NCBI RefSeq assembly: GCF_024733555.1
Contig: NZ_JANIOF010000001.1
Location: forward strand, 2,166,777-2,230,776
Origin: Paenibacillus sp. SC116
GTDB lineage: Bacteria; Bacillota; Bacilli; Paenibacillales; Paenibacillaceae
Length of the DNA: 64,000 nucleotides
Direction of reading: 5' to 3'
In this document: piece after piece, positions 27,641-35,772 of the stretch
Layout of the letters: each line of letters begins with the position of its first letter
Position numbering within the stretch: position 1 is the stretch's first letter
Translations under genes and position numbers: made by a program
The notes under the pieces: model-generated
The model's input: the letters and a program-made list of their open reading frames with translations, nothing else
What the model was told of the DNA's origin: nothing
Database searches by the model: none

Positions 27641-28393
27641 CTACTTGAGCCAATATTCACTGCAATCTTCTTTGCGATCGAGAAAGCCATATTCGATCAA
27701 ATATCTGCGCAAGGTTACGTAGTCATCGTACACAGCTTTTAATACTGCATTAATCTCTTTCTCACTATAAATGGTACCCGTCTGGAAACGCTTAGCGATC
27801 TCTCGCAATACGACTAATTTACTCTTCTCTTTCATCGAGAACGTCTTTAGCTTGCCATCTGTCCCTTCTGGGAAATATTTTGCCAGAAGCTTATCATTCT
27901 CATCTTGAGTCACATTATATCGCTCATCTACCATCGTAGCCGTCTTATGATACTCAATAAAGGCAGGCGCGTGTTCATCCTTCTCCTTCAACAGCTCCAT
28001 TAAAGTTAAGAACACCTTCGCTTGACGTTCTTTCTCCTTCAATACAAAGCGATGGTTCCGAATCGTGGATGCACTTCCGATCCCCATTTGCTGCTGAATG
28101 TCACGATCGCTTTTTCCCTCATAAAAACATTTGAGCAAACCATTCTGGTGTTCCGTCAAACCTGTCATCTTCTTATCCATCTGAATGAGATAGTGGAACA
28201 CAGATTCATGCTCACGCTCAATATGAAGACGCGTATATCGCTCAGCTTCATACAACGTATCGCCTTGCTTATAGATAATGCCCTTTTCCACCTTCTGGCC
28301 GCATAACAAACATACATATTGCTGTTCTTGCTCATGATACCCTTGCTTCAATTCATCTATAGAAGCATTCCAGAACAATTCCGATATATCCAT
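27641..28393 (-). CDS. DUF2087-type transcriptional regulator
   Basis: The preferred start is the ATG at 28393 (MDISELFWNASIDEL); the GTG at 28405 is too close to AGGAT. Residues about 25-65 hold a CLLCGQK motif with later HIEREH, suggestive of a zinc site. A LuxR-like helix-turn-helix spans about 80-125 (GLTEHQNGLLKCFYEGKSDRDI, MGIGSASTIRNHRF). The C-terminal DUF2087 domain spans about 180-250 (FSMKEKSKLVVLREIAKRF, YSEKEINAVLKAVYDD, TLRRYLIEYGFLDR). Such proteins are annotated as regulators; the target is unknown. Inverted repeats in front of the gene suggest autoregulation and control of the divergent YciI-like gene. Confidence 0.8.
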   Translation of the reverse strand: MDISELFWNASIDELKQGYHEQEQQYVCLLCGQKVEKGIIYKQGDTLYEAERYTRLHIEREHESVFHYLIQMDKKMTGLTEHQNGLLKCFYEGKSDRDIQQQMGIGSASTIRNHRFVLKEKERQAKVFLTLMELLKEKDEHAPAFIEYHKTATMVDERYNVTQDENDKLLAKYFPEGTDGKLKTFSMKEKSKLVVLREIAKRFQTGTIYSEKEINAVLKAVYDDYVTLRRYLIEYGFLDRKEDCSEYWLK

Positions 28394-28414
28394 TAATAAA
28401 CACATCCTATTTTC

Positions 28415-28458
28415 GTTTGTCTTATAACAAACATTATCAATTATTGTTTGATAAATGT
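28415..28458. promoter_or_regulatory. Inverted repeats between DUF2087 regulator and YciI-like gene
   Basis: GTTTGT (28415-28420) and ACAAAC (28427-28432) are perfect inverted repeats 6 bases apart. Overlapping them, ACATTATCAA and TTGATAAATGT form a second near-palindrome centred near 28445. The intergenic region is divergent, so this is a plausible operator for the adjacent regulator. Confidence 0.4.
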
Positions 28459-28572
28459 CAAATAAAAGGCAAACAATTAATGAATTTGTCTATGAGATAC
28501 CCTATTTCCGCTTTTCGGGCTATACTGAAAATAGCTTTGAATTTCCACACCTATAAAAGGAGAGAGCGTATT

Positions 28573-28830
28573 ATGGCTTATTTTGCAGCAGTCTTGAACA
28601 TGAAAGATATTTCTAAAAATGCTACTTATCGCCCTAACCATTTAGCTTACCTTGAAAATCTACATGCACAGGGAAAAATCTTTGCTAGAGGGCCATTCGC
28701 GGACGGCTCAGGCGGTATGGTTATTTATATTGCAGACTCCTTCGAGGAAGCAAAGCAGTTGGCAGAGCAAGATCCATATATTGTTGAAGGTGTACGTTCT
28801 TTGGATTTAAGGGAATGGAGTACGGTATAA
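28573..28830 (+). CDS. YciI-like protein (85 aa)
   Basis: The open frame extends further upstream, but the ATG at 28573 (MAYFAAVLNMKD) has AAAAGGAGAG at the right distance. The sequence fits the YCII/dimeric alpha-beta barrel family: an N-terminal strand, YRPNHLAYLENLHAQGKIF (helix plus turn), GPFADGSGGMVIY, and a final EGVRSLDLREW strand. Family members are small enzymes or stress proteins with a conserved His (here in PNHLAYL). The substrate is unknown. It is divergent from the DUF2087 regulator and ends at a strong terminator, so it is a single-gene unit. Confidence 0.8.
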   Translation: MAYFAAVLNMKDISKNATYRPNHLAYLENLHAQGKIFARGPFADGSGGMVIYIADSFEEAKQLAEQDPYIVEGVRSLDLREWSTV

Positions 28831-28863
28831 CATTTCGAATTGGGTTTCGTTTCAACAGCAGTT

Positions 28864-28900
28864 GCCTTTAAGCAACGTTATTGCTTAAAGGCGGCTATTT
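28864..28900 (+). terminator. Terminator after YciI-like gene
   Basis: A perfect 12-bp stem (GCCTTTAAGCAA / TTGCTTAAAGGC) with loop CGTTA is followed by GGCTATTTATTTATG, a loose T-rich tail. Confidence 0.7.
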
Positions 28901-29269
28901 ATTTATGCCACAGATCGACGGCGGATTAATTCTCCTCATCGACGTTGCCGTTATATCATCGGCACCACGTTTTACTATGATTAACCTCTATAAAAGCTAC
29001 TATTTCCTTCAACAACCCTCTCTATAATTCGACACACATACCTCTTCATGCGATTCCTAATTTCTAGTAGAATACTAGTCAATTGACATCTATATACAGA
29101 ATAGTAGGAATAAAGTAACAAAAAAATTATAATTCCCCCTGCTGATTTGTGTTACATTTATTTCAGATTAACCCGCAACATTCAACTACCTTTTTGCGTC
29201 TATCAAGTATGGTAATTTTAAGTATTATATGATCGAATTGGATGATTTACTATCGAGGGATGGAGGATT
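28901..29269. other. Intergenic region upstream of the amidase gene
   Basis: No gene of convincing size is present. The stretch is AT-rich beyond about 29,040 and presumably holds the amidase promoter, but no clean -35/-10 pair stands out. GAGGGA at 29255-29260 serves as the likely SD of the amidase. Confidence 0.5.
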
Positions 29270-30865
29270 GTGTCGACTACCATGAAAAAATACGGTCTCT
29301 TGCTAATGTTGCTAACGTTTCTATTTACTCTTCCTACGGTTGCTCAAGCTGAGCAAAGTAAAAAAGATACGCTACCAGTGCAAGCTAAGTCTACTAAGAA
29401 AAAGGAAGCTACTCAATCAAGCCAGACTACTCCGAGCACAAAAACTGCGAAGAGTACCAGCATTATTATTGATGATACGAAACTTACACTGCCTTCAAAT
29501 GTTGAAGTGAAAAATATGAATCAAAGCGTTATGATCCCAATCCGTGTTGTTGTTGAACATCTTGGTTTCGCTGTCGATTGGGACAAAGCGTCCAAACAGC
29601 TTCATATTTCTGATGGCACAAGAAACATTGAGCTAACTGTTGGAAGCAATGCTTCTATTGTAAACGGAACAGAAACGATATTAAGCAGCCCACCTGTCGT
29701 TCAAGGTGGAACAGCGCTTGTGCCACTTCGATTTGTAGGAGAGCAATTCGGTCTTAAAGTTCGATGGGATAATGCCAACAAGACAGTCTTGATACAAACT
29801 CCTCCTAAAGAAGAGGTCAAGCCAAAACCAGATTCGAATCAGAAAGAAACCACACCTCCCAATAAGACAGGTTCTAACAAGGGCTCTACTTCAGGTACTG
29901 CACAAATAAACAGTATTAACTATATGGATAATAAATTAATGGTTGAAGTGCAGGGAACGGTGCAGCCAAAAATATTTACAATAACTGAACCAAATCGTAT
30001 TGTCATGGATATTCCAGCAACAGCCTTCACCACAGAATTTATTGATGGACAAGTTACAAATGGAAAAGCTGGATTTCATGGGAAACTCGACAATATTGTA
30101 GATAACCCTCACATCGAGCAAGTCCGCTACTCTTTATTTGACGAAAAGTCTTCTACGATTCGTATCGTACTAGAAACTAGAGCGGATATCGGCTACACGA
30201 TTACAGATGGCGGCAGTGAATCAGGCTTACTTACGATGCAGCTGCATATAGGGGATCAAGAAGTACCACCAGCGGTTACCCCACCGGTCACTCCTCCGGA
30301 AACTACACCGCCTACTACTGTTGACGGTAAGAAAATAGTTGTAATCGACGCTGGCCACGGTGCGCAGGATTCAGGAACGATCGGCGCCTCCGGAAAGTAC
30401 GAGAAAGATTTTGTACTTGAATTGTCCCTAAAAGTGGAACAACTGCTGCTTCAAGAAGAGAACATTCAAGTTATTATGACTCGCAAAGATGATACTTACA
30501 TAAAACGTCCAGATCGTATAGAGATGGCCAACCGTGTAAATGCGGCTGCATTCGTCTCCATTCACGCCAACTCCGTACCAAATAAAGCGGTAGGTGGAAC
30601 CGAGACCTATTACCATCATATTACCGATAAAAAGTTTGCTGAAATTATGCATAAACATATATTAAATGCTACGAACTTCAATGATCGTAAGGTCAAAACG
30701 AATCGATATGAAGTACTAGTAAAATCAAAAGTACCTGCCGTTCTACTAGAAATAGGGTTCGTATCGAATCCTCAAGAAGAACAACAAATGCTAACCGAAG
30801 AGTTCCAACAGCGTGTAGCTGTAAGTATTGTCAATGGAATTAAAGAATCTATTGGCGTCCAATAA
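29270..30865 (+). CDS. Secreted N-acetylmuramoyl-L-alanine amidase (CuAO-N, AMIN, Amidase_3)
   Basis: The 531-residue protein starts at a GTG with GAGGGA nine bases upstream; an in-frame ATG lies at 29282. A signal peptide (LLLMLLTFLFTLPTVAQA) is followed by a Lys/Thr linker. A copper-amine-oxidase N-terminal-like domain spans about 65-180 (MIPIRVVVEHLGFAVDWD; ALVPLRFVGEQFGL). An AMIN domain spans about 215-325, then a Pro/Thr linker, and Amidase_3 spans about 355-528. Its zinc ligands are visible in DAGHG (His about 363), the Glu of FVLELSL and SIHANS; catalytic Glu is in LLEIGFVSN. It cleaves the lactyl-Ala bond of peptidoglycan outside the cell. It is transcribed alone and ends at a strong terminator. 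Confidence 0.9.
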   Translation: MSTTMKKYGLLLMLLTFLFTLPTVAQAEQSKKDTLPVQAKSTKKKEATQSSQTTPSTKTAKSTSIIIDDTKLTLPSNVEVKNMNQSVMIPIRVVVEHLGFAVDWDKASKQLHISDGTRNIELTVGSNASIVNGTETILSSPPVVQGGTALVPLRFVGEQFGLKVRWDNANKTVLIQTPPKEEVKPKPDSNQKETTPPNKTGSNKGSTSGTAQINSINYMDNKLMVEVQGTVQPKIFTITEPNRIVMDIPATAFTTEFIDGQVTNGKAGFHGKLDNIVDNPHIEQVRYSLFDEKSSTIRIVLETRADIGYTITDGGSESGLLTMQLHIGDQEVPPAVTPPVTPPETTPPTTVDGKKIVVIDAGHGAQDSGTIGASGKYEKDFVLELSLKVEQLLLQEENIQVIMTRKDDTYIKRPDRIEMANRVNAAAFVSIHANSVPNKAVGGTETYYHHITDKKFAEIMHKHILNATNFNDRKVKTNRYEVLVKSKVPAVLLEIGFVSNPQEEQQMLTEEFQQRVAVSIVNGIKESIGVQ

Positions 30866-30881
30866 CTAAGATTACATCTTG

Positions 30882-30930
30882 AATCACCTCCATTTCCACA
30901 TCATTTGTGGCAGAATGGAGGTGATTTTTT
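30882..30930 (+). terminator. Terminator of the amidase gene
   Basis: AATCACCTCCATT pairs with AATGGAGGTGATT, with an inner CCACA/TGTGG stem, followed by a run of T. Confidence 0.9.
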
Positions 30931-30943
30931 AGCTTTTATGTAT

Positions 30944-30990
30944 AAAAAAAGTGCCTGCAGGACAAGCACTAGGCAGTACCCTGCAAGCAC
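30944..30990 (-). terminator. Terminator of the His/Gly/Lys-rich gene
   Basis: On the minus strand GTGCTTGCAGG pairs with CCTGCAGGCAC (one G-U) and is followed by seven T residues. Confidence 0.85.
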
Positions 30991-31000
30991 AAATTAAACA

Positions 31001-31372
31001 TTATTCGGAGCCGTATACTTTATGATGGCAATCTTTGCGATGTCCGTGATGTTTTTTGTGTCCATGGTGTTTTTTGTGTCTTTTCTTGTGACCGCCACCA
31101 CCGTAGCTGCCACCACCACCATAACCGCCGCCGCCGTAGCCGCCGCCGTGACCGTGACCATGTTTGCGCAATTTCACTTTGAATTTCTTTATTTTCTTTA
31201 CAGTGAAGATTTTCTTTTCGATAACTTTAACGATCTTTTTAGCGCTCTTTTTCACTTTTTTCTCGATAAGTTTTTTGCGGCCGTGGCCGTTGCCATGACC
31301 TTTACCGTGGCCATGTCCACGTTTTTTGGATTTTTTATGGTGGTCGCAGAAGTCATCATGTTTTCTACCCAT
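31001..31372 (-). CDS. Small His/Gly/Lys-rich repetitive protein (about 123 aa)
   Basis: Translation probably starts at the ATG at 31372 (MGRKHDDFCDHHKK), as the upstream ATG (31384) abuts the SD. The product is extremely basic. It has a block alternating Gly and His (HGHGKGHGNGHG), a Lys/Val/Ile helix-like middle (EKKVKKSAKKIVKVIEKK), a second GHGHGGGYGGGG block and a His/Lys tail (KKHHGHKKHHGHRK). There is no signal peptide. A CATATAAT box lies about 45 bases upstream. Such composition occurs in spore coat and metal-binding proteins of Bacilli, but I recognise no family and claim no function. The gene is flanked by terminators on both sides, so it is probably expressed alone. The opposite strand frame over the same DNA is an artefact of the repeats. 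Confidence 0.6.
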   Translation of the reverse strand: MGRKHDDFCDHHKKSKKRGHGHGKGHGNGHGRKKLIEKKVKKSAKKIVKVIEKKIFTVKKIKKFKVKLRKHGHGHGGGYGGGGYGGGGSYGGGGHKKRHKKHHGHKKHHGHRKDCHHKVYGSE

Positions 31373-31430
31373 ACGTAATCCCATCCTTCATATTAAATAT
31401 TTTGTCTTGCACCACATTATATGAACAGCA

Positions 31431-31462
31431 AGCAGCAGACTCCACGGCGTGAGCCTGCTGCT
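31431..31462 (-). terminator. Hairpin downstream of sugar-isomerase operon
   Basis: AGCAGCAG pairs with CTGCTGCT, with an inner GAG/CTC, but without a clear T-tract on the minus strand. It is the best candidate end for the isomerase operon. Confidence 0.4.
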
Positions 31463-31515
31463 ATGAAAGATGGTGAGAACATATATTTATAAGAAAAATA
31501 GGATATTATAAGCTT

Positions 31516-32388
31516 TTATTTGTATCGTTGAATAAATTGTACAGCCTTACGAATATCTTCTGCGGGATCACTGCCGACTTCACGTTCAATCGTTAAATAG
31601 CCGTTAAAACCAATGTCTACAAGCGCCTGAAAATAATTGTCGAAATCAACATTTCCTTCTCCGAGTGGCAGCTCTTTAAAAGGGCCGTCCGTCGCCATTT
31701 CAGCAAGCTTTTCATGACTCATCGGTTCAAATCCCAACATGCCATACACTTCACGTGGATCAACTTCACGTACACGAATGCCATCTTTAACATGAGTGTG
31801 CACAATGTAATCCTTCAACGTATATACACCTTGCACAGGATCATCACCAGTTACCATGACCATATTTGCCGGATCGAAGTTAACGGCCATTCCTTTTCCA
31901 GTCAATGAATTCAAGAATTTTTTCAAGTGAGCAGCTGTTTCTGGTCCTGTCTCAATTGCAAAATGCCCGCCTACACTGTTCGCATATTGGCTAAGCTCCT
32001 CACAAGCACGCTGCATCGTTGCATATATGGGATGGTCCTCATTAGGTACAATACCAATATGGGTTGTTACGATATTTGAACCCAAATCAAGCGCTAAATC
32101 AAGAATGCGCTTTGACTTTTCAATTTTCCACGGGTTAGCCTCTGGATCCTGGAACCCATGACCAGCCAGGTCCCCTACCAACGCTGATACTTCTAATCCT
32201 AAATCTTCAATGTATGATTTCAATTCTTTGCGAGCGCTCGAAGATAGATTGGCAGGGTCCATTTCCCCTTCTACAGCATAAATTTGCACACCATTTGCGC
32301 CCACCTCTTGTGCTTTGCGCAGTGCTTCTTTTAATGGCAATTTGAAGCTGTCTGTCATTACTCCAATCGGTTGATGAATCTTTACCAT
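31516..32388 (-). CDS. Sugar phosphate isomerase/epimerase (TIM barrel)
   Basis: The ATG at 32388 (MVKIHQPIGVMTDSF) follows AAGGGG nine bases upstream and is preferred over the ORF's first ATG. The protein is a xylose-isomerase-like TIM barrel of normal length (290 aa). Metal-site features are GHFAIETGPE, VNFDPANMVM, IVHTHVKDG and YLTIEREVG, where Glu, Asp, His and Glu coordinate the metal. It probably interconverts a keto or inositol-type sugar. It is the last gene of an operon with an oxidoreductase and a second isomerase, as in inositol or rare-sugar catabolism. The substrate cannot be read from the sequence. Confidence 0.85.
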   Translation of the reverse strand: MVKIHQPIGVMTDSFKLPLKEALRKAQEVGANGVQIYAVEGEMDPANLSSSARKELKSYIEDLGLEVSALVGDLAGHGFQDPEANPWKIEKSKRILDLALDLGSNIVTTHIGIVPNEDHPIYATMQRACEELSQYANSVGGHFAIETGPETAAHLKKFLNSLTGKGMAVNFDPANMVMVTGDDPVQGVYTLKDYIVHTHVKDGIRVREVDPREVYGMLGFEPMSHEKLAEMATDGPFKELPLGEGNVDFDNYFQALVDIGFNGYLTIEREVGSDPAEDIRKAVQFIQRYK

Positions 32389-32451
32389 GTTTACCTGCCC
32401 CTTCCCAGCATCTAAAGATTTCACAGCATCATTGCAATAAGATTAAGATAA

Positions 32452-33531
32452 CTAACTCAATACTTTTTCGACCTCATAAGTAACCTCTTTGCCCGTTCGG
32501 CTCGATTCATAAATACCACACAATATTTTAAGCATCTCAACACCATCCTCAACAGGACAAATCGTCTCTTCTCTACCTAGGCAAGTCTCGACGAAGTGAG
32601 CAACTTCAGAAGCGAATCCTTTTTCAAAATCAAAGGAAAGCTCATCGATTTGTGGTGTAATATTCAACATCGTATTATGCTTTTCACTAACAATCGCAAG
32701 CTCAGGCTCTACCTCAGCTCCACCCTTATCTCCATACAGCTTCACCGCAAGCTCTTCTTGCTTCGCATGAAGCGTAAAGCTTACATCTACAGCTAGGGAA
32801 GCTCCATTTTCAAAACGTATCAAGGCATTGGCCATATCTTCAATCGTATTATGGTTCGCATCATAATCAGCTGCTTGATAAAAACTAAAGTTCTCAATAT
32901 GACCGCGATTACCAAGCTTATTGTACGTATTTCCAGTTACACTCTTGACCTTTGGCTTGCCCATCAAGTACCAGCATAGGTCAATTACATGCACCCCAAG
33001 GTCAATCAATGGACCGCCACCAGAACGCTGAATGTCGCTGAACCAGCCTCCTGGATTGCCTAAACGACGAAGACAAGACGCCTTTGCATAATAAATCTCG
33101 CCCAGTTCGCCCGCATCTATAAATTTCTTCAACACTTTCGTATTTGTACCGAAGCGGCGCACATAACCGATTTGCAGTATTTTCCCGCTCTCTTGAACCG
33201 CTTCCTGAATAGCTAATGCTTCCTCCACCGTGCGGCATAACGGCTTCTCCACAAGCACATGCTTGCCCGCCTTCAATGCAGCAATGCTATTTTCAGCATG
33301 GGTATTATTCCAAGTACAAACACTGACAGCATCGATCTCTGCGTCACTCAACAACTCCGCCACATCGGTATATACTTTGCTCGCACCAAATTCAGTTGCC
33401 TTTGCACGTGCCCGCTCCTCATTTAGATCACATACAGCTACAATTTCTACATCAGGGTGTTGAGCATACCCCTTAAAATGAAACTCCGAAATGGAACCTG
33501 CTCCAATGACACCTACTCGCAATTTGCTCAT
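32452..33531 (-). CDS. Gfo/Idh/MocA-family oxidoreductase
   Basis: ATG at 33531 follows AAGGAGG. The 359-residue protein has an N-terminal Rossmann domain (GVIGAGSISEFH; AVCDLNEERA) for NAD(P), the family motif EKPLCRT (residues about 96-102) with catalytic Lys, and the C-terminal alpha-beta substrate domain. A GGWFSDIQRSGGGPLIDLGVHVIDL segment is typical of sugar dehydrogenases in this family (His in the last part is probably catalytic). It oxidises or reduces a sugar or inositol ring carbon. It is flanked by two isomerase/epimerase genes in one operon, suggesting successive steps on the same substrate. Confidence 0.9.
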   Translation of the reverse strand: MSKLRVGVIGAGSISEFHFKGYAQHPDVEIVAVCDLNEERARAKATEFGASKVYTDVAELLSDAEIDAVSVCTWNNTHAENSIAALKAGKHVLVEKPLCRTVEEALAIQEAVQESGKILQIGYVRRFGTNTKVLKKFIDAGELGEIYYAKASCLRRLGNPGGWFSDIQRSGGGPLIDLGVHVIDLCWYLMGKPKVKSVTGNTYNKLGNRGHIENFSFYQAADYDANHNTIEDMANALIRFENGASLAVDVSFTLHAKQEELAVKLYGDKGGAEVEPELAIVSEKHNTMLNITPQIDELSFDFEKGFASEVAHFVETCLGREETICPVEDGVEMLKILCGIYESSRTGKEVTYEVEKVLS

Positions 33532-33628
33532 CGATTTGCTTCCTCCTTATTTGTTCTTCACTTACTCATTCAAATGAGCTGCTTTATTATTTCATCTGCA
33601 AATGTGCACGCTGCAATTCATTACAGCA

Positions 33629-34501
33629 TTATGCCTCATCCCATAATCGACGCAGATTGTCCAACGCAATTCGAGTCCCTTTTAAGCAATCTTCCATACC
33701 TTCGAATTCAATGGATACATAGCCGTCATATCCAGATTGCTTCACAATGGAGACCAGCTTCGGCATCGGTAAGTCGCCTTGGCCTACGATCGCTCCTCTT
33801 ATATATTGACCGTGCAGCGATTGGAACCAGCCTTCTCCAGGATTGCAATCCGCAGGACGCAAGTAGAAATCTTTAAAATGAACCATGCTTGCTAAAGAGA
33901 CGTTCGCACGAACAGCTGGCTCCGTCGGTTCATCCACACAGACGAAATTGCCAACATCCAGTGTTGTACGGAAATTGTCACGATTCACATCAAGCACGAT
34001 GCGGCGCACTCGCTCGCTATGCTGAGCATAGAAGCCGTGGTTCTCAATACTCGTCGTAATGCCATATTGGGAAGCATACTCCGCGATCTCTCGGCAAGCC
34101 GTTACAATTTGGGCGTAATCCTGTTCAAAATAAGCAGTTCCTGTCTCTTCCAAAGGACGGGAAGCAATATCATGACGCATGCGCTTCACGCCGAGTCGTT
34201 GAGCGATATCGACATGCCCTTTAATGTGATCGATTTCAGCTCTATAGGCTTCCTCTGACAAGCCTGCCACATTTCCACCTACACAGTAATTGGACAGTTC
34301 CAGTCCTATTTCATCTGCATACTGTTTAATCTGATCCGCTAATTCCGGCTTCCCGTGCAAGTCGAATCCAATATCTAAAAGCTGAACAATCTCAGCATGT
34401 TCGCCTCCATTATCCTTGATCCATTTCAACACAGCGAATATGTCCATCTTCTGTTGACCCATTGCTTGATATAAACAATACGTACTAACACCCAACTTCA
34501 T
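33629..34501 (-). CDS. Sugar phosphate isomerase/epimerase (TIM barrel), second copy
   Basis: The frame's first ATG is 14 codons too early; the ATG at 34501 (MKLGVSTYCLYQAM) has GGAG nine bases upstream. Metal-binding positions are visible in ITTSIENHGF, TLDVGNFVC, SMVHFKDFY and YVSIEFEGME. Length (290 aa) is normal. The similarity to the other isomerase in this operon is at fold level only. It is the first gene of the operon, behind a perfect TATAAT at 34582-34587, and lies downstream of a terminator that ends the AraC regulator gene. The substrate is unknown. Confidence 0.85.
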   Translation of the reverse strand: MKLGVSTYCLYQAMGQQKMDIFAVLKWIKDNGGEHAEIVQLLDIGFDLHGKPELADQIKQYADEIGLELSNYCVGGNVAGLSEEAYRAEIDHIKGHVDIAQRLGVKRMRHDIASRPLEETGTAYFEQDYAQIVTACREIAEYASQYGITTSIENHGFYAQHSERVRRIVLDVNRDNFRTTLDVGNFVCVDEPTEPAVRANVSLASMVHFKDFYLRPADCNPGEGWFQSLHGQYIRGAIVGQGDLPMPKLVSIVKQSGYDGYVSIEFEGMEDCLKGTRIALDNLRRLWDEA

Positions 34502-34581
34502 CTCGTTCCACTCCCAGCATGCCTGCCAACAAGGCGCCTCCAATGGAAGCGGTTGCAGGCTGTAATGTATGTCACACTTTC

Positions 34582-34621
34582 ATTATATGAAATCTGCCTG
34601 CAAAGCCATTGAACTATGTTC
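34582..34621 (-). promoter_or_regulatory. Candidate AraC-dependent promoter of sugar-isomerase operon
   Basis: A perfect -10 TATAAT on the minus strand (34582-34587) has no recognisable -35, which is typical of activator-dependent promoters. The palindrome GAACTATGTTC at 34611-34621, centred near -40, is a plausible binding site for the adjacent AraC-family protein. Confidence 0.4.
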
Positions 34622-34664
34622 CACAGTTGTTGTACTTTCTTACAAACATTCGTGAAATGAGGTT

Positions 34665-34695
34665 AAAAAAAGAAACAGTCAATAATGACTGTCTC
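34665..34695 (-). terminator. Terminator of AraC-type regulator gene
   Basis: GAGACAGTCA pairs with TGACTGTTTC (one G-U) around a 4-base loop, then a T-run on the minus strand. Confidence 0.85.
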
Positions 34696-34709
34696 CTCTT
34701 CATTCCTTA

Positions 34710-35684
34710 TTATGACTTCGCCTGATGTGTGGACTGAACAGACAGCGCATTCCGCTTGAATTGAGATGGTGAAACACCTGTATGCCGCTTGAATATCCGT
34801 GAAAAATAAGCAATATCATTAAAGCCGACACCGTAACCGATCTCGGTAATCGTGCTGTCCGTATTCAATAACATTTCTGCTGCTTTTCGGATACGCAAAT
34901 CAATCAAGTAATCATTAAATGTCTTGCCCGTATAGCGTTTGAATAACGCGCAGAAATAAGATTTGGATAAATTAAATTGACGGCACAACCCTTCCAAGCG
35001 CAGCTCTTCCGGGTAATGTTCGTGAATATAGTTTAGCGCTCCCATCATAAGGCCTCGGAATTTTTCCATGCGATCTTCTTCCTCTGACCCTCCACCTCGC
35101 TGCTTAGCCATTTGACGAATAATGATGGATAGCAATTTCAGTAAGTTAGCCTTCAGAACAAGCTCATAGTAGCGTTCACCTTGTTGAAACTCAGCAAGCA
35201 TTTCGCGCAGCAGCCTTGTTACTTCTGCATCCGCTTCGCCTAATAATGCTACTTTCGGTATCACTTCATCTTCACTTACCATAAATTGTTCAAGATAAGA
35301 ATAGTCGAAGCGATCCGTGCCTTCATTTGGACGTTGAAAATGTTCATTAATAAAATGAGGGAGAAACTCACATCCGATAATCTCCATCTCTTGGCCAGGA
35401 ATAAGATCGACACGATGAACGGCATAGGGAGGAATGACAAATAAGTTCCCCTTCATCATTTGATACGTCTTACGATCAATCGTATGCTGGAAGGAACCTT
35501 TTACGACATACCAGATCTGGAAATAATCATGGGCATGGTCAGCGCTGCTACCACCAGCTTGTGTCCAACGATATACTTTGAACGGAAGCAGTGTTCCGAT
35601 TTCTAGTTCACCACGATACAACGTCACGTCCGATGATAACGACGGTTGTGCGCTCTCATGTGCAGCCTGTATCGGATTTTCCAT
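34710..35684 (-). CDS. AraC-family transcriptional regulator with cupin sensor
   Basis: The ATG at 35684 (MENPIQAAHE) has GGAGG six bases upstream and is preferred to the ORF's start. The first about 150 residues form an AraC_binding cupin (DHAHDYFQIWYVVKG; NLFVIPPYAVHRV). The C-terminal about 100 residues carry two helix-turn-helix motifs (GLCRQFNLSKSYFCALFKRYTG; TITEIGYGVGFNDIAYFSRIFKR). It likely senses a sugar and activates the isomerase-oxidoreductase operon directly downstream. A TATAAT at 35731-35736 on the minus strand is a promoter candidate. The inducer is unknown. Confidence 0.9.
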   Translation of the reverse strand: MENPIQAAHESAQPSLSSDVTLYRGELEIGTLLPFKVYRWTQAGGSSADHAHDYFQIWYVVKGSFQHTIDRKTYQMMKGNLFVIPPYAVHRVDLIPGQEMEIIGCEFLPHFINEHFQRPNEGTDRFDYSYLEQFMVSEDEVIPKVALLGEADAEVTRLLREMLAEFQQGERYYELVLKANLLKLLSIIIRQMAKQRGGGSEEEDRMEKFRGLMMGALNYIHEHYPEELRLEGLCRQFNLSKSYFCALFKRYTGKTFNDYLIDLRIRKAAEMLLNTDSTITEIGYGVGFNDIAYFSRIFKRHTGVSPSQFKRNALSVQSTHQAKS

Positions 35685-35772
35685 CTCGTACCTCCAAGTC
35701 CCTGTATTCGCTTGTGATGCTGTCGCCACTATTATATCATGAAGGTAAAGCGAACAGCAGGAGGAACAAGCT

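Noticed and set aside
28417..28572. Upstream extension of the YciI-like frame
   Set aside because: It would run through the divergent regulatory region; the ATG at 28573 has a strong SD and matches the family's normal length.
31022..31378. A plus-strand frame rich in Phe, Val, Ala and Thr opposite the His/Gly/Lys-rich gene
   Set aside because: It is a by-product of repeated Gly/His/Lys codons on the minus strand; it lacks an SD and the terminators suit the minus gene.
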